A program made the position numbers and the translations under genes. From Armatimonadota bacterium (GTDB lineage: Bacteria > Armatimonadota > UBA10988 > DTZQ01): a stretch of 10,067 nucleotides of DNA. The notes under the pieces were generated by a model that saw only the letters and a list, made by a program, of their open reading frames with translations, was not told the origin of the DNA and made no database searches. This document shows, one piece after another, positions 1 to 6,942 of this stretch. The DNA is taken from the NCBI GenBank assembly GCA_012961305.1, contig DTZQ01000301.1, forward strand, positions 1-10,067. Reading direction: 5' to 3'. Numbering within the stretch: the first letter of the stretch is position 1; each line of letters begins with the position of its first letter.

Positions 1-163
1 GAGAGGGAGTCAGACTTGCCACGGCAAGCATCCCTCGACGAAGCGAGAATCTCCCACGAATTCATCGGGGAGAGTGTCAAGAAATTTGGCCATTGGGAAA
101 CCGGGCAGTTGCACGATGCAGGATGCATCGGGGTGGAAGGAGGGTGGTGATTGCCCAATTGCT
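1..163. other. Noncoding stretch downstream of the gene run, with inverted repeats
   Basis: I see no convincing gene here. Three short inverted repeats are visible: arms 15-20/23-28 (6 bp, 2-nt loop), arms 50-59/65-73 (9 pairs with one bulged base), and arms 114-120/124-130 (7 bp, 3-nt loop). None is followed on the minus strand by a T-run, so a classical intrinsic terminator is not supported, although the last one is placed where transcription of the run could end. A minus-strand frame from ATG at 93 to TGA at 10 (27 codons, extendable to a GTG at 114) has no ribosome binding site. Confidence 0.4.
114..130 (-). terminator. Possible hairpin after the last glycosyltransferase gene
   Basis: A perfect 7-bp inverted repeat (CGATGCA, 3-nt loop, TGCATCG) lies about 34 nt past the stop of the last transferase. 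Only about half of its pairs are G-C and no T-run follows, so it could be a Rho-assisted end, an mRNA 3' stabiliser, or chance. Confidence 0.2.
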
Positions 164-1363
164 CTATTTTTCCCTGGTTCCTCGGTGCCTCAGCAGTGAG
201 GAAGGGGTGGCGGATTCAATCGGGCGGGCCAGGGTTTCGTACAGGTCCTCCGTCCGCCGTATCATGCGCTCCAAGGTAAAGTGGGTGAGCACCCGTTGCC
301 GTCCCCGTTCGCCCATTCTGTGCCGCCGCTGCGGGTCCTGAGCCAGAGCAATTATAGCCCGCGCTAAAGCCGCGCTGTCTCCCGGCGGCACCAGCCAACC
401 GGTGTTGTCGTCCACTACGATGTCTGCCGAGCCTGCAATGCGCGTGGCTACGACCGGCTTGGCCATTTGCATGGCCTCTAACAGCGCGTAGGGACAGCCT
501 TCCCACAGCGAGGGCAGGACGAACAAATCAAAGGCGGCGTAAAATGGTTCCACCTCCTCCTGATGTCCGGCGAAAATTACCGCCTCGGCTACCCCCCATC
601 GTTGCGCCAACTCCCGCAGCAGGGACTCTTTCGGCCCGGTTCCCACCAGCAGAAACCGGGCCTGGGGAAGGGCGTGCAAAATGCGCGGCGCAGCCTCAAT
701 CAAGTAGCGGTCGCCTTTCTGGCGCACCAATTGCCCGACTGTGCCGATGACGAAATGCTCCTCCCTCAGTCCCAACCGCTGTCGCAAAGCGGTGCCCTCA
801 GCGGCGGGATTGAAGGCCGTGGGCGAGAGGCCGTTTTCAATGGTCACAATGCGTTCCGGCTCGCAGATATGCCGCGCCAGGGCCGCCTGTCGTTCCCCCT
901 CCGAAACGGCGATGAGGCGAGTGGTGATTTTCGCTGCCAGCCATTCCAGGGCCAGATACAGCCAGCGTCGGCGCCGGCCCACCTGCATGAAAAAGGGAAA
1001 GGCGTGGGGCGTGTACAGAATGACCGGCACGCCTGTCAGCCAGGCCGCAAAGCGGCCCAAGATGCCCGCTTTCGCGCTGTGGGTGTGAACGATGTCGTAA
1101 CCGCCCCGGCGCAGCAAGTCCCAGATGCGCCAGAAAGCCCGCAAGTCGTCCCAGAGGGCAATTTCGCGCTGCATGGGCACCACATGCACCGGAATCCCCG
1201 CGGCCTGCATGCGCTGCATGTCGGCCGCAAAACCCCGATAGCGCCGCGGGGAAACAATCACCTCCACTTCGAACCGGCTGCGGTCGAGATGGAACACCAA
1301 ATCCAACAAGTGCTTCCGCGTGCCGCCGGTAGTAGCCTCCAATATTTCCACCACTCGCCACAT
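164..1363 (-). CDS. GT4-family glycosyltransferase (last gene of the run)
   Basis: A 399-residue GT-B fold, GT4-family retaining glycosyltransferase. The N-terminal domain begins MWRVVEILEATTGGTRKHL with the donor-loop glycines at 13-14, and has HTHSAKAGILGR (93-104) and YTPHAF (117-122), a motif set common in exopolysaccharide and O-antigen transferases. The C-terminal domain has GQLVRQKG (210-217), LVGTGP (239-244) and the complete EX7E motif E288-E296 in EGCPYALLE, then GWLVPPGD (322-329). It starts at the ATG at 1363, 26 nt after the flippase stop, with only a weak AGG upstream. No membrane segment is seen. The tail after about residue 380 is probably disordered. It would extend the same glycan as the two upstream transferases; its donor sugar cannot be told from the sequence. 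Confidence 0.92.
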   Translation of the reverse strand: MWRVVEILEATTGGTRKHLLDLVFHLDRSRFEVEVIVSPRRYRGFAADMQRMQAAGIPVHVVPMQREIALWDDLRAFWRIWDLLRRGGYDIVHTHSAKAGILGRFAAWLTGVPVILYTPHAFPFFMQVGRRRRWLYLALEWLAAKITTRLIAVSEGERQAALARHICEPERIVTIENGLSPTAFNPAAEGTALRQRLGLREEHFVIGTVGQLVRQKGDRYLIEAAPRILHALPQARFLLVGTGPKESLLRELAQRWGVAEAVIFAGHQEEVEPFYAAFDLFVLPSLWEGCPYALLEAMQMAKPVVATRIAGSADIVVDDNTGWLVPPGDSAALARAIIALAQDPQRRHRMGERGRQRVLTHFTLERMIRRTEDLYETLARPIESATPSSLLRHRGTREK

Positions 1364-1389
1364 GAGACCTGTCCCGTCCTGCCCACCGC

Positions 1390-4194
1390 TTACTGCCGGC
1401 GGCCCAAACTTCTGATTTTAGCCCACCCTTCCCGGCGCAGCCAGGCCACGCTCAGGGCCGCTTCTTCCAGGCGCAAAAGGAAACTGAGGGCCACAAAGGC
1501 CAGAAATCCCAGCAGGACCGGCCCACCCACCACTATCAGTTTGCGGATTTCGTAGGGCAGGGAGAAGATAAGCAAATGCGGTCCGGGCGGGGGTCGCTTG
1601 AAAACGAGGTTGTCCACCCACAACACTCCTTGGGCCTTCCTTCGAGTCAGGAGCAACCGTCCTATTTGTTCCTCATCTAAGTGGCCGTTTTCATCGGCAC
1701 TCCCCTCGGCGAGGACGAAATCCGTCAGGGAGAGGGTGTATCGCTTACGCTCCTGGCTGCGGGTCAGGTCTAACCTCGCCGTGTACACCGAACCGTCCGC
1801 CTCTGCCAAGGACACTTCCAACCTCTGCGGCCGGTCGGCCTTGAGTTTCAAACTGAAGGTGGTCATGCCCATCAGCCGGTAGCCGTCCAGCGTACGGCTT
1901 ACCTGGGCCATTCCCGAAGCCATCCGCAAGGCCGGTTCTTCTGTCTCATTGGTTGGGTCTTCGTCGCTGTCCGCCACCTCTACTGGCCCAGCCGGGTCGG
2001 TCGCCGTCCAGCCGTAGCCCGGCTCGAAATTGTCTACCACGAACTGCCGTCCCCGGCGGTCGAATACTGACAGTTCGTCCAGCCACAGGGTTGCCTTCTG
2101 CACCTCTCCTTCCTGCATCGGCGTCGTGTCCACCAGGTAGAGCGTGCGCACCTGCGACAACTCCAGTCCCCGGGCTGTCAACTCGCCCAAAGGGACGCCG
2201 TATTTCTGCCAGGTCAAACCGACTGGCGGCAGGCGCACCTCGTATCGAGAACCGTCCTCTTCCTCCAGAACGAGGGTGAACTGTCCCAGAGGTTCGGTTT
2301 TCAACCACAGTATCAGCAGCGTGGCCTCCGACCAATCGTAGGCCGATAAATCCCGGCGAAGGTCCACCTGGCGCCGGGCCGAGCGTTGGTAATCCGCCCG
2401 CAAGGCCCAGCGACTTCCGGCCAGTAGTTCTTCTTCTTCCTGCTCTGCTTCCACCACCGCCAACTGCTCCGCGTCCACCGTGAACCAGCCCTGAGCCTCC
2501 CGGTTGAAGGTATCCACCACGATTTCCCGTTCCTTCCAGGGCGACAGCGGCAGGGCGCGGTGCAACGGCAGGTAAGACCCCCACACCACTAATCCCACCC
2601 CTGCGCACAGGCCCGCCAACTTCGCCCCGAAAATCGCCGTTTCCCGCAGGGGGAAAATGGGCACGCGGGCGTTCATGACCAGCAGCAACAGCACGTTCTT
2701 GAACAGGCGGGAGAGGGGAAACGAGAGGGCCACCACGATGAAAATCTCGTAGGGGTAGTTGAACCCCAGCAGGTGAATGGCCGTGTACATGAACAGGGCA
2801 TGGAAGATAGCGCTGGCGATGCCCAACCCCGTCGGCCACCACATCTGTTGCAGGGAGAAGAAGGACTGCATGACCACATTTTCCACCGCGTAGAAGAACA
2901 GGGCGAAGATGAACACGCTCAAAGCCGTGCCCGCGTAGCGCAAATGTACCTCGGGGAAGTTGCCTCGGTCGAAAATCAGCCGCATAATCGGCTCGTCTAA
3001 CACTATCATCACCACCGTCAAAGGCACGAAAAAGAGGGCGATAAGCCGAATGGTGCGGGAGAGCAGTTCGGCGAAGGTGGCGGTGTCCCTCTTGGTCGCC
3101 AGGTCGCATAAATAGGGAAACATGGCCACGGAGAGGGCGTAAGCCACGAGGACGGTGGGCAGGTTGCCGGCGGTACGGGCGTATTCCAAATCGGCAAACA
3201 CGCCAGTTTGGGTGTAGGATTGAAAGTAAGCGGTGGCGAAATCCCGGTAGCGAGCGAACAGGACACCGATGAGCAGGGGTGCACTCAGGGCCGCAAATTT
3301 GCCCATGACCGAGGTGGACTTCTCCGCTCGCCACCAGAGCCAGACTGCGTAGCCACAGCCCAGGAAGGCCCCGGCAGTGAGAATCCACAGTTTAGCGTTG
3401 GCCGTGTCCCGCACTGCCCAGGCGAATCCGGCAAACAGCCCTCCGACCAGCAGCAGCCACAGCAGTTCTCGGCCCAGACGTCGGGCCGCAGGCATGGCGA
3501 TAAGGGGGCGGTAGAGGTGGAGTTTGCTGCGCAGGCCGAACAAATTGACCGCAATTTGCGCCCCACATCCCGCCAGAAAGCCGATGGCAATGGCCATGAC
3601 CCCTAAGCCCAAAAACTTGAAGGCCACGAACAGCACCACCGCCCAGACCAACTTCTGGGCCGCATCGCCAGCCGCCGGGTAGTCGAAGACCTTGTAACTG
3701 TTCAACAGAGCATAGGTCAGGATGCCTAAAATCAGGCCCACCACGCCCGGCAGCATCACCCGAAGCAGGCGCGCGGTTATCTCCCGCGTCTCCGAGGTGA
3801 ACCCCTCCGCCAAGGAGGCAATGGTCGGGGCAAAGACCAGGCCCCCAACCACGAAAGCCAACAATCCGAGGGCAATGAGGTTGAGCACCGAGTTGACGAA
3901 CCGCCAGGCTTCCTCCTCGCCCTTCTCCTCCATTTGCTCCGTGAATACCGGGATGAAAACCGGCATGAGCACCTTAAGGGCGGTGGAGTAGATGGCCAAG
4001 TAGATGACGTACTTGTACACGAAGAAGTAGGCGTCGGCCTCTTTGGACGCGGCAAAGAAGGAACCTACCAGGACGTTCAACAGGAACCCCCCGAACTTCC
4101 AGAAAACCCAGAAGACGCAAATGACGAGCATCGCCTTGAGGATTTTGCGTCCCAAGGAGCCGACTTGTTCGAGGGTGTGGGTGTCGGGTATCAT
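1390..4194 (-). CDS. MurJ/MviN-superfamily glycolipid flippase with extracytoplasmic tandem beta-rich domains
   Basis: A 934-residue polytopic membrane protein; canonical MurJ is about 510-550. The family is recognised from EADAYFFV (52-59), PVFIPVFTEQ (78-87), RFVNSVLNLI (98-107), the paired YA..NLP...A...AMFPYL region (338-362) and LIFDRGNF (406-413). About 13 family membrane segments precede residue 545 and the last lies at 884-908. Two extra segments (about 243-262 and 267-288) sit in the middle. Residues 555-870 form a soluble insert of two related domains. By MurJ topology (N- and C-termini inside) it should face outside, and the Arg/Lys-rich tail after the last segment supports that. 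Most essential charged residues of E. coli MurJ are replaced. The ATG at 4194 was chosen because a longer reading to 4365 runs inside the upstream transferase gene and is not family-like; GGAG lies 10 nt before it. Probable role: flipping a lipid-linked glycan made by the flanking transferases. Confidence 0.88.
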   Translation of the reverse strand: MIPDTHTLEQVGSLGRKILKAMLVICVFWVFWKFGGFLLNVLVGSFFAASKEADAYFFVYKYVIYLAIYSTALKVLMPVFIPVFTEQMEEKGEEEAWRFVNSVLNLIALGLLAFVVGGLVFAPTIASLAEGFTSETREITARLLRVMLPGVVGLILGILTYALLNSYKVFDYPAAGDAAQKLVWAVVLFVAFKFLGLGVMAIAIGFLAGCGAQIAVNLFGLRSKLHLYRPLIAMPAARRLGRELLWLLLVGGLFAGFAWAVRDTANAKLWILTAGAFLGCGYAVWLWWRAEKSTSVMGKFAALSAPLLIGVLFARYRDFATAYFQSYTQTGVFADLEYARTAGNLPTVLVAYALSVAMFPYLCDLATKRDTATFAELLSRTIRLIALFFVPLTVVMIVLDEPIMRLIFDRGNFPEVHLRYAGTALSVFIFALFFYAVENVVMQSFFSLQQMWWPTGLGIASAIFHALFMYTAIHLLGFNYPYEIFIVVALSFPLSRLFKNVLLLLVMNARVPIFPLRETAIFGAKLAGLCAGVGLVVWGSYLPLHRALPLSPWKEREIVVDTFNREAQGWFTVDAEQLAVVEAEQEEEELLAGSRWALRADYQRSARRQVDLRRDLSAYDWSEATLLILWLKTEPLGQFTLVLEEEDGSRYEVRLPPVGLTWQKYGVPLGELTARGLELSQVRTLYLVDTTPMQEGEVQKATLWLDELSVFDRRGRQFVVDNFEPGYGWTATDPAGPVEVADSDEDPTNETEEPALRMASGMAQVSRTLDGYRLMGMTTFSLKLKADRPQRLEVSLAEADGSVYTARLDLTRSQERKRYTLSLTDFVLAEGSADENGHLDEEQIGRLLLTRRKAQGVLWVDNLVFKRPPPGPHLLIFSLPYEIRKLIVVGGPVLLGFLAFVALSFLLRLEEAALSVAWLRREGWAKIRSLGRRQ
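1597..2523 (-). repeat. Protein-level tandem duplication of a galactose-binding-like domain inside the flippase
   Basis: Two consecutive domains of about 150 residues share the same landmarks. Domain A (558-711) opens with VVDTF...GW and closes with LWLDELSVF. Domain B (719-866) opens with VVDNF...GW and closes with LWVDNLVF. In between, EEDGSRYEVRL (645-655) matches EADGSVYTARL (798-808), and QKYGVPL (663-669) matches KRYTLSL (817-823). The pattern of an opening VD.F..W and a closing W.D.L strand resembles the CBM11/CIA30 galactose-binding-like beta-sandwich fold. The fold assignment is an inference from pattern; the duplication is seen directly in the protein sequence. The DNA copies are diverged, so this is an old duplication. 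Confidence 0.6.
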
Positions 4195-4195
4195 G

Positions 4196-5422
4196 TTAGT
4201 TCTGCTCCGCCGCAATTTCGGCCGCAAAAACCTCTCGCAGCGCGGCCACATTGCGCCGCAGGTCAAACTGTTCCCGCACCTGGGCGCGCCCCCGTTCCCC
4301 CAACCGGCGGGCTTCCTCCGGATTGGCCAGCAGACGCTGTACTGCCTGGGCCAGGGCCGAGGCATCCCCCGGTGGCACCAGCAGGCCCGTCTCCCGGTCT
4401 ACGATTACCTCAGGGATGGCCGCTACCGGCGTGGTTACTACCGGCTTACCGCAGGCTAAGGCCTCTAAAATGGCGTTGGGCAGCCCATCGCGGTCGCCCG
4501 TGGCCGTCACCAGAGACGGCTGCACCACCACATCGGCCCGGGCGTAGAAGTCCGGCATTTCCGACAGGGGCCGGGGGCCGGCAAAAGTGACCTGTTTAGT
4601 TAGTACATATTTGGCCCTCAGATGTTGCAGCCGATTTCGCTCCGGGCCGTCGCCGACGAGGGTGCAGTGGAAGGCCGTTCCCCGCTCCCGCAGCCGCGCA
4701 CAGGCCTCCAAAAGCACGTGAAAGCCCTTTTTCTCCTGCAGCCGTCCAACGGCTAACAGTTCAGGGACGTTTTGCGGGGCCCTTTGGTTCGGTACGGCGA
4801 ACCAAAAGGGTTCCAAGCCGTGGTAGAGGCGCACTACTTTGCCTGGTGCCACCTCGGGATAGGTGGTTTCCAAGTGGCGACGGCTGTAATCGTTGCAGGT
4901 GATAACCCGCGCCGCGCGGGCAATTTTCTCCCGCAGCAGGCTGGTTTCGGCGAAAATGTCCCAGGCATGGGCAGAGAAGGTAAAGGGCACCTTTAGCCAG
5001 TCGGCTATCAGCATAGCCAGAAGCGTGGGGATGAAGGCAAAATGGGCATGGAGCAGCGGGCAGCCCCAGGCCGCAATGCGGGGGGCAAAAAAGGCGGCTG
5101 AAAAGAGGTTGCGCAGCCGCTGGCGCAGGAGTTTGGGCCGCCGCCAACTGGCTCGCCCTATCAACCCCATTCCCCACAGAAACCGCTCCGGACAGCGCCG
5201 CAGCACCCAAGCCAGGGAGGTCACCGTTGCCCGGCTCAGCAGCGGCGGGCGATAGCACACCTCTGCCTGCAGAGCCGCCGCCTCCGGCGGATAGGGCCCC
5301 TTTCCGGGCCGCAGGGCGAACAGGCACACCTCTACTCCCTGCCGTCGCAGTTCGCCAATCTCCCGCAGGATGAAGGTCTCCGAAAGGTTAGGAAACTCCG
5401 CCAAAAGGTAGGCTACCCGCAT
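4196..5422 (-). CDS. GT4-family glycosyltransferase, WcaL/AmsK-like (exopolysaccharide type)
   Basis: A 408-residue GT4 glycosyltransferase resembling colanic-acid/amylovoran-type transferases. It has the telling N-terminal motif FPNLSETFI (10-18), then HAHF (125-128), SAHAWDIF (150-157), GRLQEKKG (226-233), LVGDGPE (255-261) and the donor-site motif in GDRDGLPNAILEA (309-321). The first Glu of the usual EX7E motif is Asp here (D312, with E320 kept), a substitution that I recall in other GT4 members. The longest reading starts at 5428, but AGGTG is only 1 nt from that ATG and 7 nt from the ATG at 5422, so I chose 5422. The gene overlaps the upstream transferase by 35 nt and its stop is 1 nt from the flippase ATG, so the three are very probably translated as a coupled unit. 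Confidence 0.92.
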   Translation of the reverse strand: MRVAYLLAEFPNLSETFILREIGELRRQGVEVCLFALRPGKGPYPPEAAALQAEVCYRPPLLSRATVTSLAWVLRRCPERFLWGMGLIGRASWRRPKLLRQRLRNLFSAAFFAPRIAAWGCPLLHAHFAFIPTLLAMLIADWLKVPFTFSAHAWDIFAETSLLREKIARAARVITCNDYSRRHLETTYPEVAPGKVVRLYHGLEPFWFAVPNQRAPQNVPELLAVGRLQEKKGFHVLLEACARLRERGTAFHCTLVGDGPERNRLQHLRAKYVLTKQVTFAGPRPLSEMPDFYARADVVVQPSLVTATGDRDGLPNAILEALACGKPVVTTPVAAIPEVIVDRETGLLVPPGDASALAQAVQRLLANPEEARRLGERGRAQVREQFDLRRNVAALREVFAAEIAAEQN

Positions 5423-6533
5423 CCGCATACACCTGCATTACTTGCCGGGCCGTCTGTTCCCAAGAGAACTGCCGGGCTCGCTCGCGGCCCTGGGCCCGAA
5501 GCCGAGTCCGCAACTCTTCATTGGTCAGAATCTGCACCATGGCCTCCGCCAGGGCCTCTGCATCCTCAGCCTCCACCATTAACGCCGCTTCCCCTACTAC
5601 CTCCGGCAGGGCCCCCCGGTTGGAGCAGACCACGGGGGTGCCGCTGGCCATCGCCTCCAAGGGTGGCAGGCCAAATCCCTCTACCAGCGAGGGGAATACA
5701 AACAGCGTGGCCGTACGGTAGAGGGCTGGCAAATCCGCATCGGCCACGTAGCCCAACTGACGCACCTGGCCCTCCAACTGCCAGTGAGCAAGGGCGCGGT
5801 TCACCGCCTGCTTTCCCCAGAGGGGGGCGCCCACCAGGACGAACTGATACTCCCTGGGCAGTCGCTTTCGTGCCTGGGCGAAAGCGGCCAGGGCGGTGGG
5901 CAGGTTTTTCTTGGGTTCCAGATTGCCCACGAACAGCAGGAACTTCTCCGGCAGGGCATATTTTCGCCGCACGGCCGCCATTTCCTTCGGGGCGATGGGA
6001 ACGGAGAACCGTTCATCCACTCCCAGGGGCACTATCCGCACCCGGGGAGCAACTTGGGGTGCAGCGCGCACCACCTCCCGCTGGGTGGCCGCCGAGGGTA
6101 CGAGGATGGCGGCGGCGCGGCGCAGGGTGGGGGGAAGAAAGAGGCGATAGTGCCACACGTTGCTGGGCCGAGCCAGATGGGGGTAATGCAAAGCAATCAA
6201 ATCGTACACTGACACCACGGTGGGCACAGGAGAGGCGAGGGGGGCAACGTAGCCGGGGGCGTGGAGCAGGTCGGCCCGGTCCCGCCGCAGGAGGCAGGGC
6301 AGGACCAGTTGCTGCCAAGCGATGCGAAGCAGCCGCTGGCGTCCGACCACCCGCGTGGGCACGATTCGCCAGCGGGGGTTAGGACCTGCTAAGCCGGGAA
6401 AGTCGCGTCCCACGTACAGGAGGTAGTGGTTCGTTGGGTCCAGGGCCTGCAGATGTTCCACCAAGCGGTGAATGCTGCGCTCCACGCCGGAGTAGAGCCC
6501 CCACAGGAGTTGTCCGTCCAGGGCAATGGTCAT
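5388..6533 (-). CDS. GT4-family glycosyltransferase (first of the glycan block)
   Basis: A 381-residue retaining glycosyltransferase of GT-B fold, family GT4, expected to transfer a sugar from a nucleotide-sugar donor to a growing surface-glycan acceptor at the cytoplasmic membrane face. The N-terminal acceptor domain starts with IALDGQLLWG and the glycine-containing loop YSGVERS (14-20). SVYDLIALHYP (108-118) is typical of this GT4 subgroup. The C-terminal donor domain has GNLEPKKN (203-210) and the EX7E motif E285-E293 in EGFGLPPLE, followed by GALPEVVG (307-314). No membrane segment is seen. It starts 45 nt after the DUF192 gene with no clear Shine-Dalgarno sequence, and its 3' end overlaps the next transferase gene by 35 nt. 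Sugar specificity cannot be read from the sequence. Mannosyl- or rhamnosyltransferase-like annotation would be a guess. Confidence 0.92.
   Translation of the reverse strand: MTIALDGQLLWGLYSGVERSIHRLVEHLQALDPTNHYLLYVGRDFPGLAGPNPRWRIVPTRVVGRQRLLRIAWQQLVLPCLLRRDRADLLHAPGYVAPLASPVPTVVSVYDLIALHYPHLARPSNVWHYRLFLPPTLRRAAAILVPSAATQREVVRAAPQVAPRVRIVPLGVDERFSVPIAPKEMAAVRRKYALPEKFLLFVGNLEPKKNLPTALAAFAQARKRLPREYQFVLVGAPLWGKQAVNRALAHWQLEGQVRQLGYVADADLPALYRTATLFVFPSLVEGFGLPPLEAMASGTPVVCSNRGALPEVVGEAALMVEAEDAEALAEAMVQILTNEELRTRLRAQGRERARQFSWEQTARQVMQVYADAGSLPFGGVS
5430..5434 (-). promoter_or_regulatory. Ribosome binding site inside the upstream transferase gene
   Basis: AGGTG on the minus strand lies within the 3' end of the preceding transferase gene. 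Its spacing is 7 nt to the ATG at 5422 and only 1 nt to the ATG at 5428, which decides between the two tandem start codons. Confidence 0.5.
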
Positions 6534-6578
6534 GGTGATGCGGTAGCGGGGAAGGCACTTTGGCGGCGGGTCAATGGG

Positions 6579-6929
6579 TCAAGCGGGTGGGTTTCCAAAC
6601 TGGAGGTAGTGTCCCACAGCGGTGCCGGTGCGGGCGATGGTGCCGGCAGGGAGTTCCAACACGCTACTGGCTCGCCAGTGGGCCTTAATCCGATTGGGCA
6701 GCAGTTCAGAAACCGCCTCCAGAACTCGCAATTCCTCGTCCAGAAACAGCACATCAATGGGGAAGCGGACGAAGAACATGTGAATGGAGTTACAAGGTAC
6801 AATCCACAGACCTTCCCCCGGCTCGAAGGTACGGCGTCCCATAAGGCCCCACAGGCGGGGCCACAGTTTGATGGCCATTTGCACCCGGTCAGCCAAGATA
6901 GCCCCCGTTGTGGCATTGCGCACAACCAC
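6579..6929 (-). CDS. DUF192 family protein
   Basis: A 116-residue protein of the DUF192 family (Pfam PF02643), whose biochemical role is not established. The family signature is clear: GLMGR (28-32), GEGLWIVPC (38-46), SIHMFF (48-53), RFPIDVLFLD (55-64) and VLELPAGTI (90-98). Some family members carry a signal peptide; this one shows none and would be cytoplasmic as read. The start is a GTG at 6929 with GAGGGGG 6 nt before it, overlapping the tadC stop codon. No membrane segment is visible. The tight coupling to tadC suggests a link to the Tad system rather than to the glycan genes, but that is an inference from position only. Confidence 0.9.
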   Translation of the reverse strand: MVVRNATTGAILADRVQMAIKLWPRLWGLMGRRTFEPGEGLWIVPCNSIHMFFVRFPIDVLFLDEELRVLEAVSELLPNRIKAHWRASSVLELPAGTIARTGTAVGHYLQFGNPPA

Positions 6930-6935
6930 CTCTGT

Positions 6936-6942
6936 CCCCCTC
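6936..6942 (-). promoter_or_regulatory. Ribosome binding site for the GTG-initiated DUF192 gene
   Basis: GAGGGGG on the minus strand overlaps the tadC TGA (6941-6943) and lies 6 nt before the GTG at 6929. It supports the GTG start and implies translational coupling with tadC. Confidence 0.65.

Noticed and set aside
64..90. TTGACA on the minus strand as a promoter
   Set aside because: No TATAAT-like box follows at the right distance and the next gene in that direction is outside the window.
563..1555. A 330-codon plus-strand open frame
   Set aside because: It lies antisense to a clear GT4 gene and the start of the gap/flippase, its translation is low-complexity and rich in Arg, Pro, Gln and His, and it shows no family motif. 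It is a shadow expected in GC-rich DNA.
1946..3388. A 480-codon minus-strand open frame
   Set aside because: It is a different frame of the flippase gene, with an Arg/Gly/Pro-rich translation and no membrane segments or motifs, whereas the flippase frame is clearly protein-like throughout.
4195..4365. N-terminal extension of the flippase reading to 4365
   Set aside because: The extra 57 residues overlap the end of the upstream transferase, are Arg/Pro/Cys-rich, and precede a natural MurJ-like N-terminus at the ATG at 4194, which has its own GGAG.
6534..6578. Promoter between the DUF192 gene and the first transferase
   Set aside because: A TTGACC is present on the minus strand, but no -10-like sequence follows at 16-18 nt in this GC-rich gap.
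6530..6925. A 131-codon minus-strand open frame overlapping the DUF192 gene
   Set aside because: It is a shifted frame of the DUF192 gene; the DUF192 signature motifs are in the other frame.
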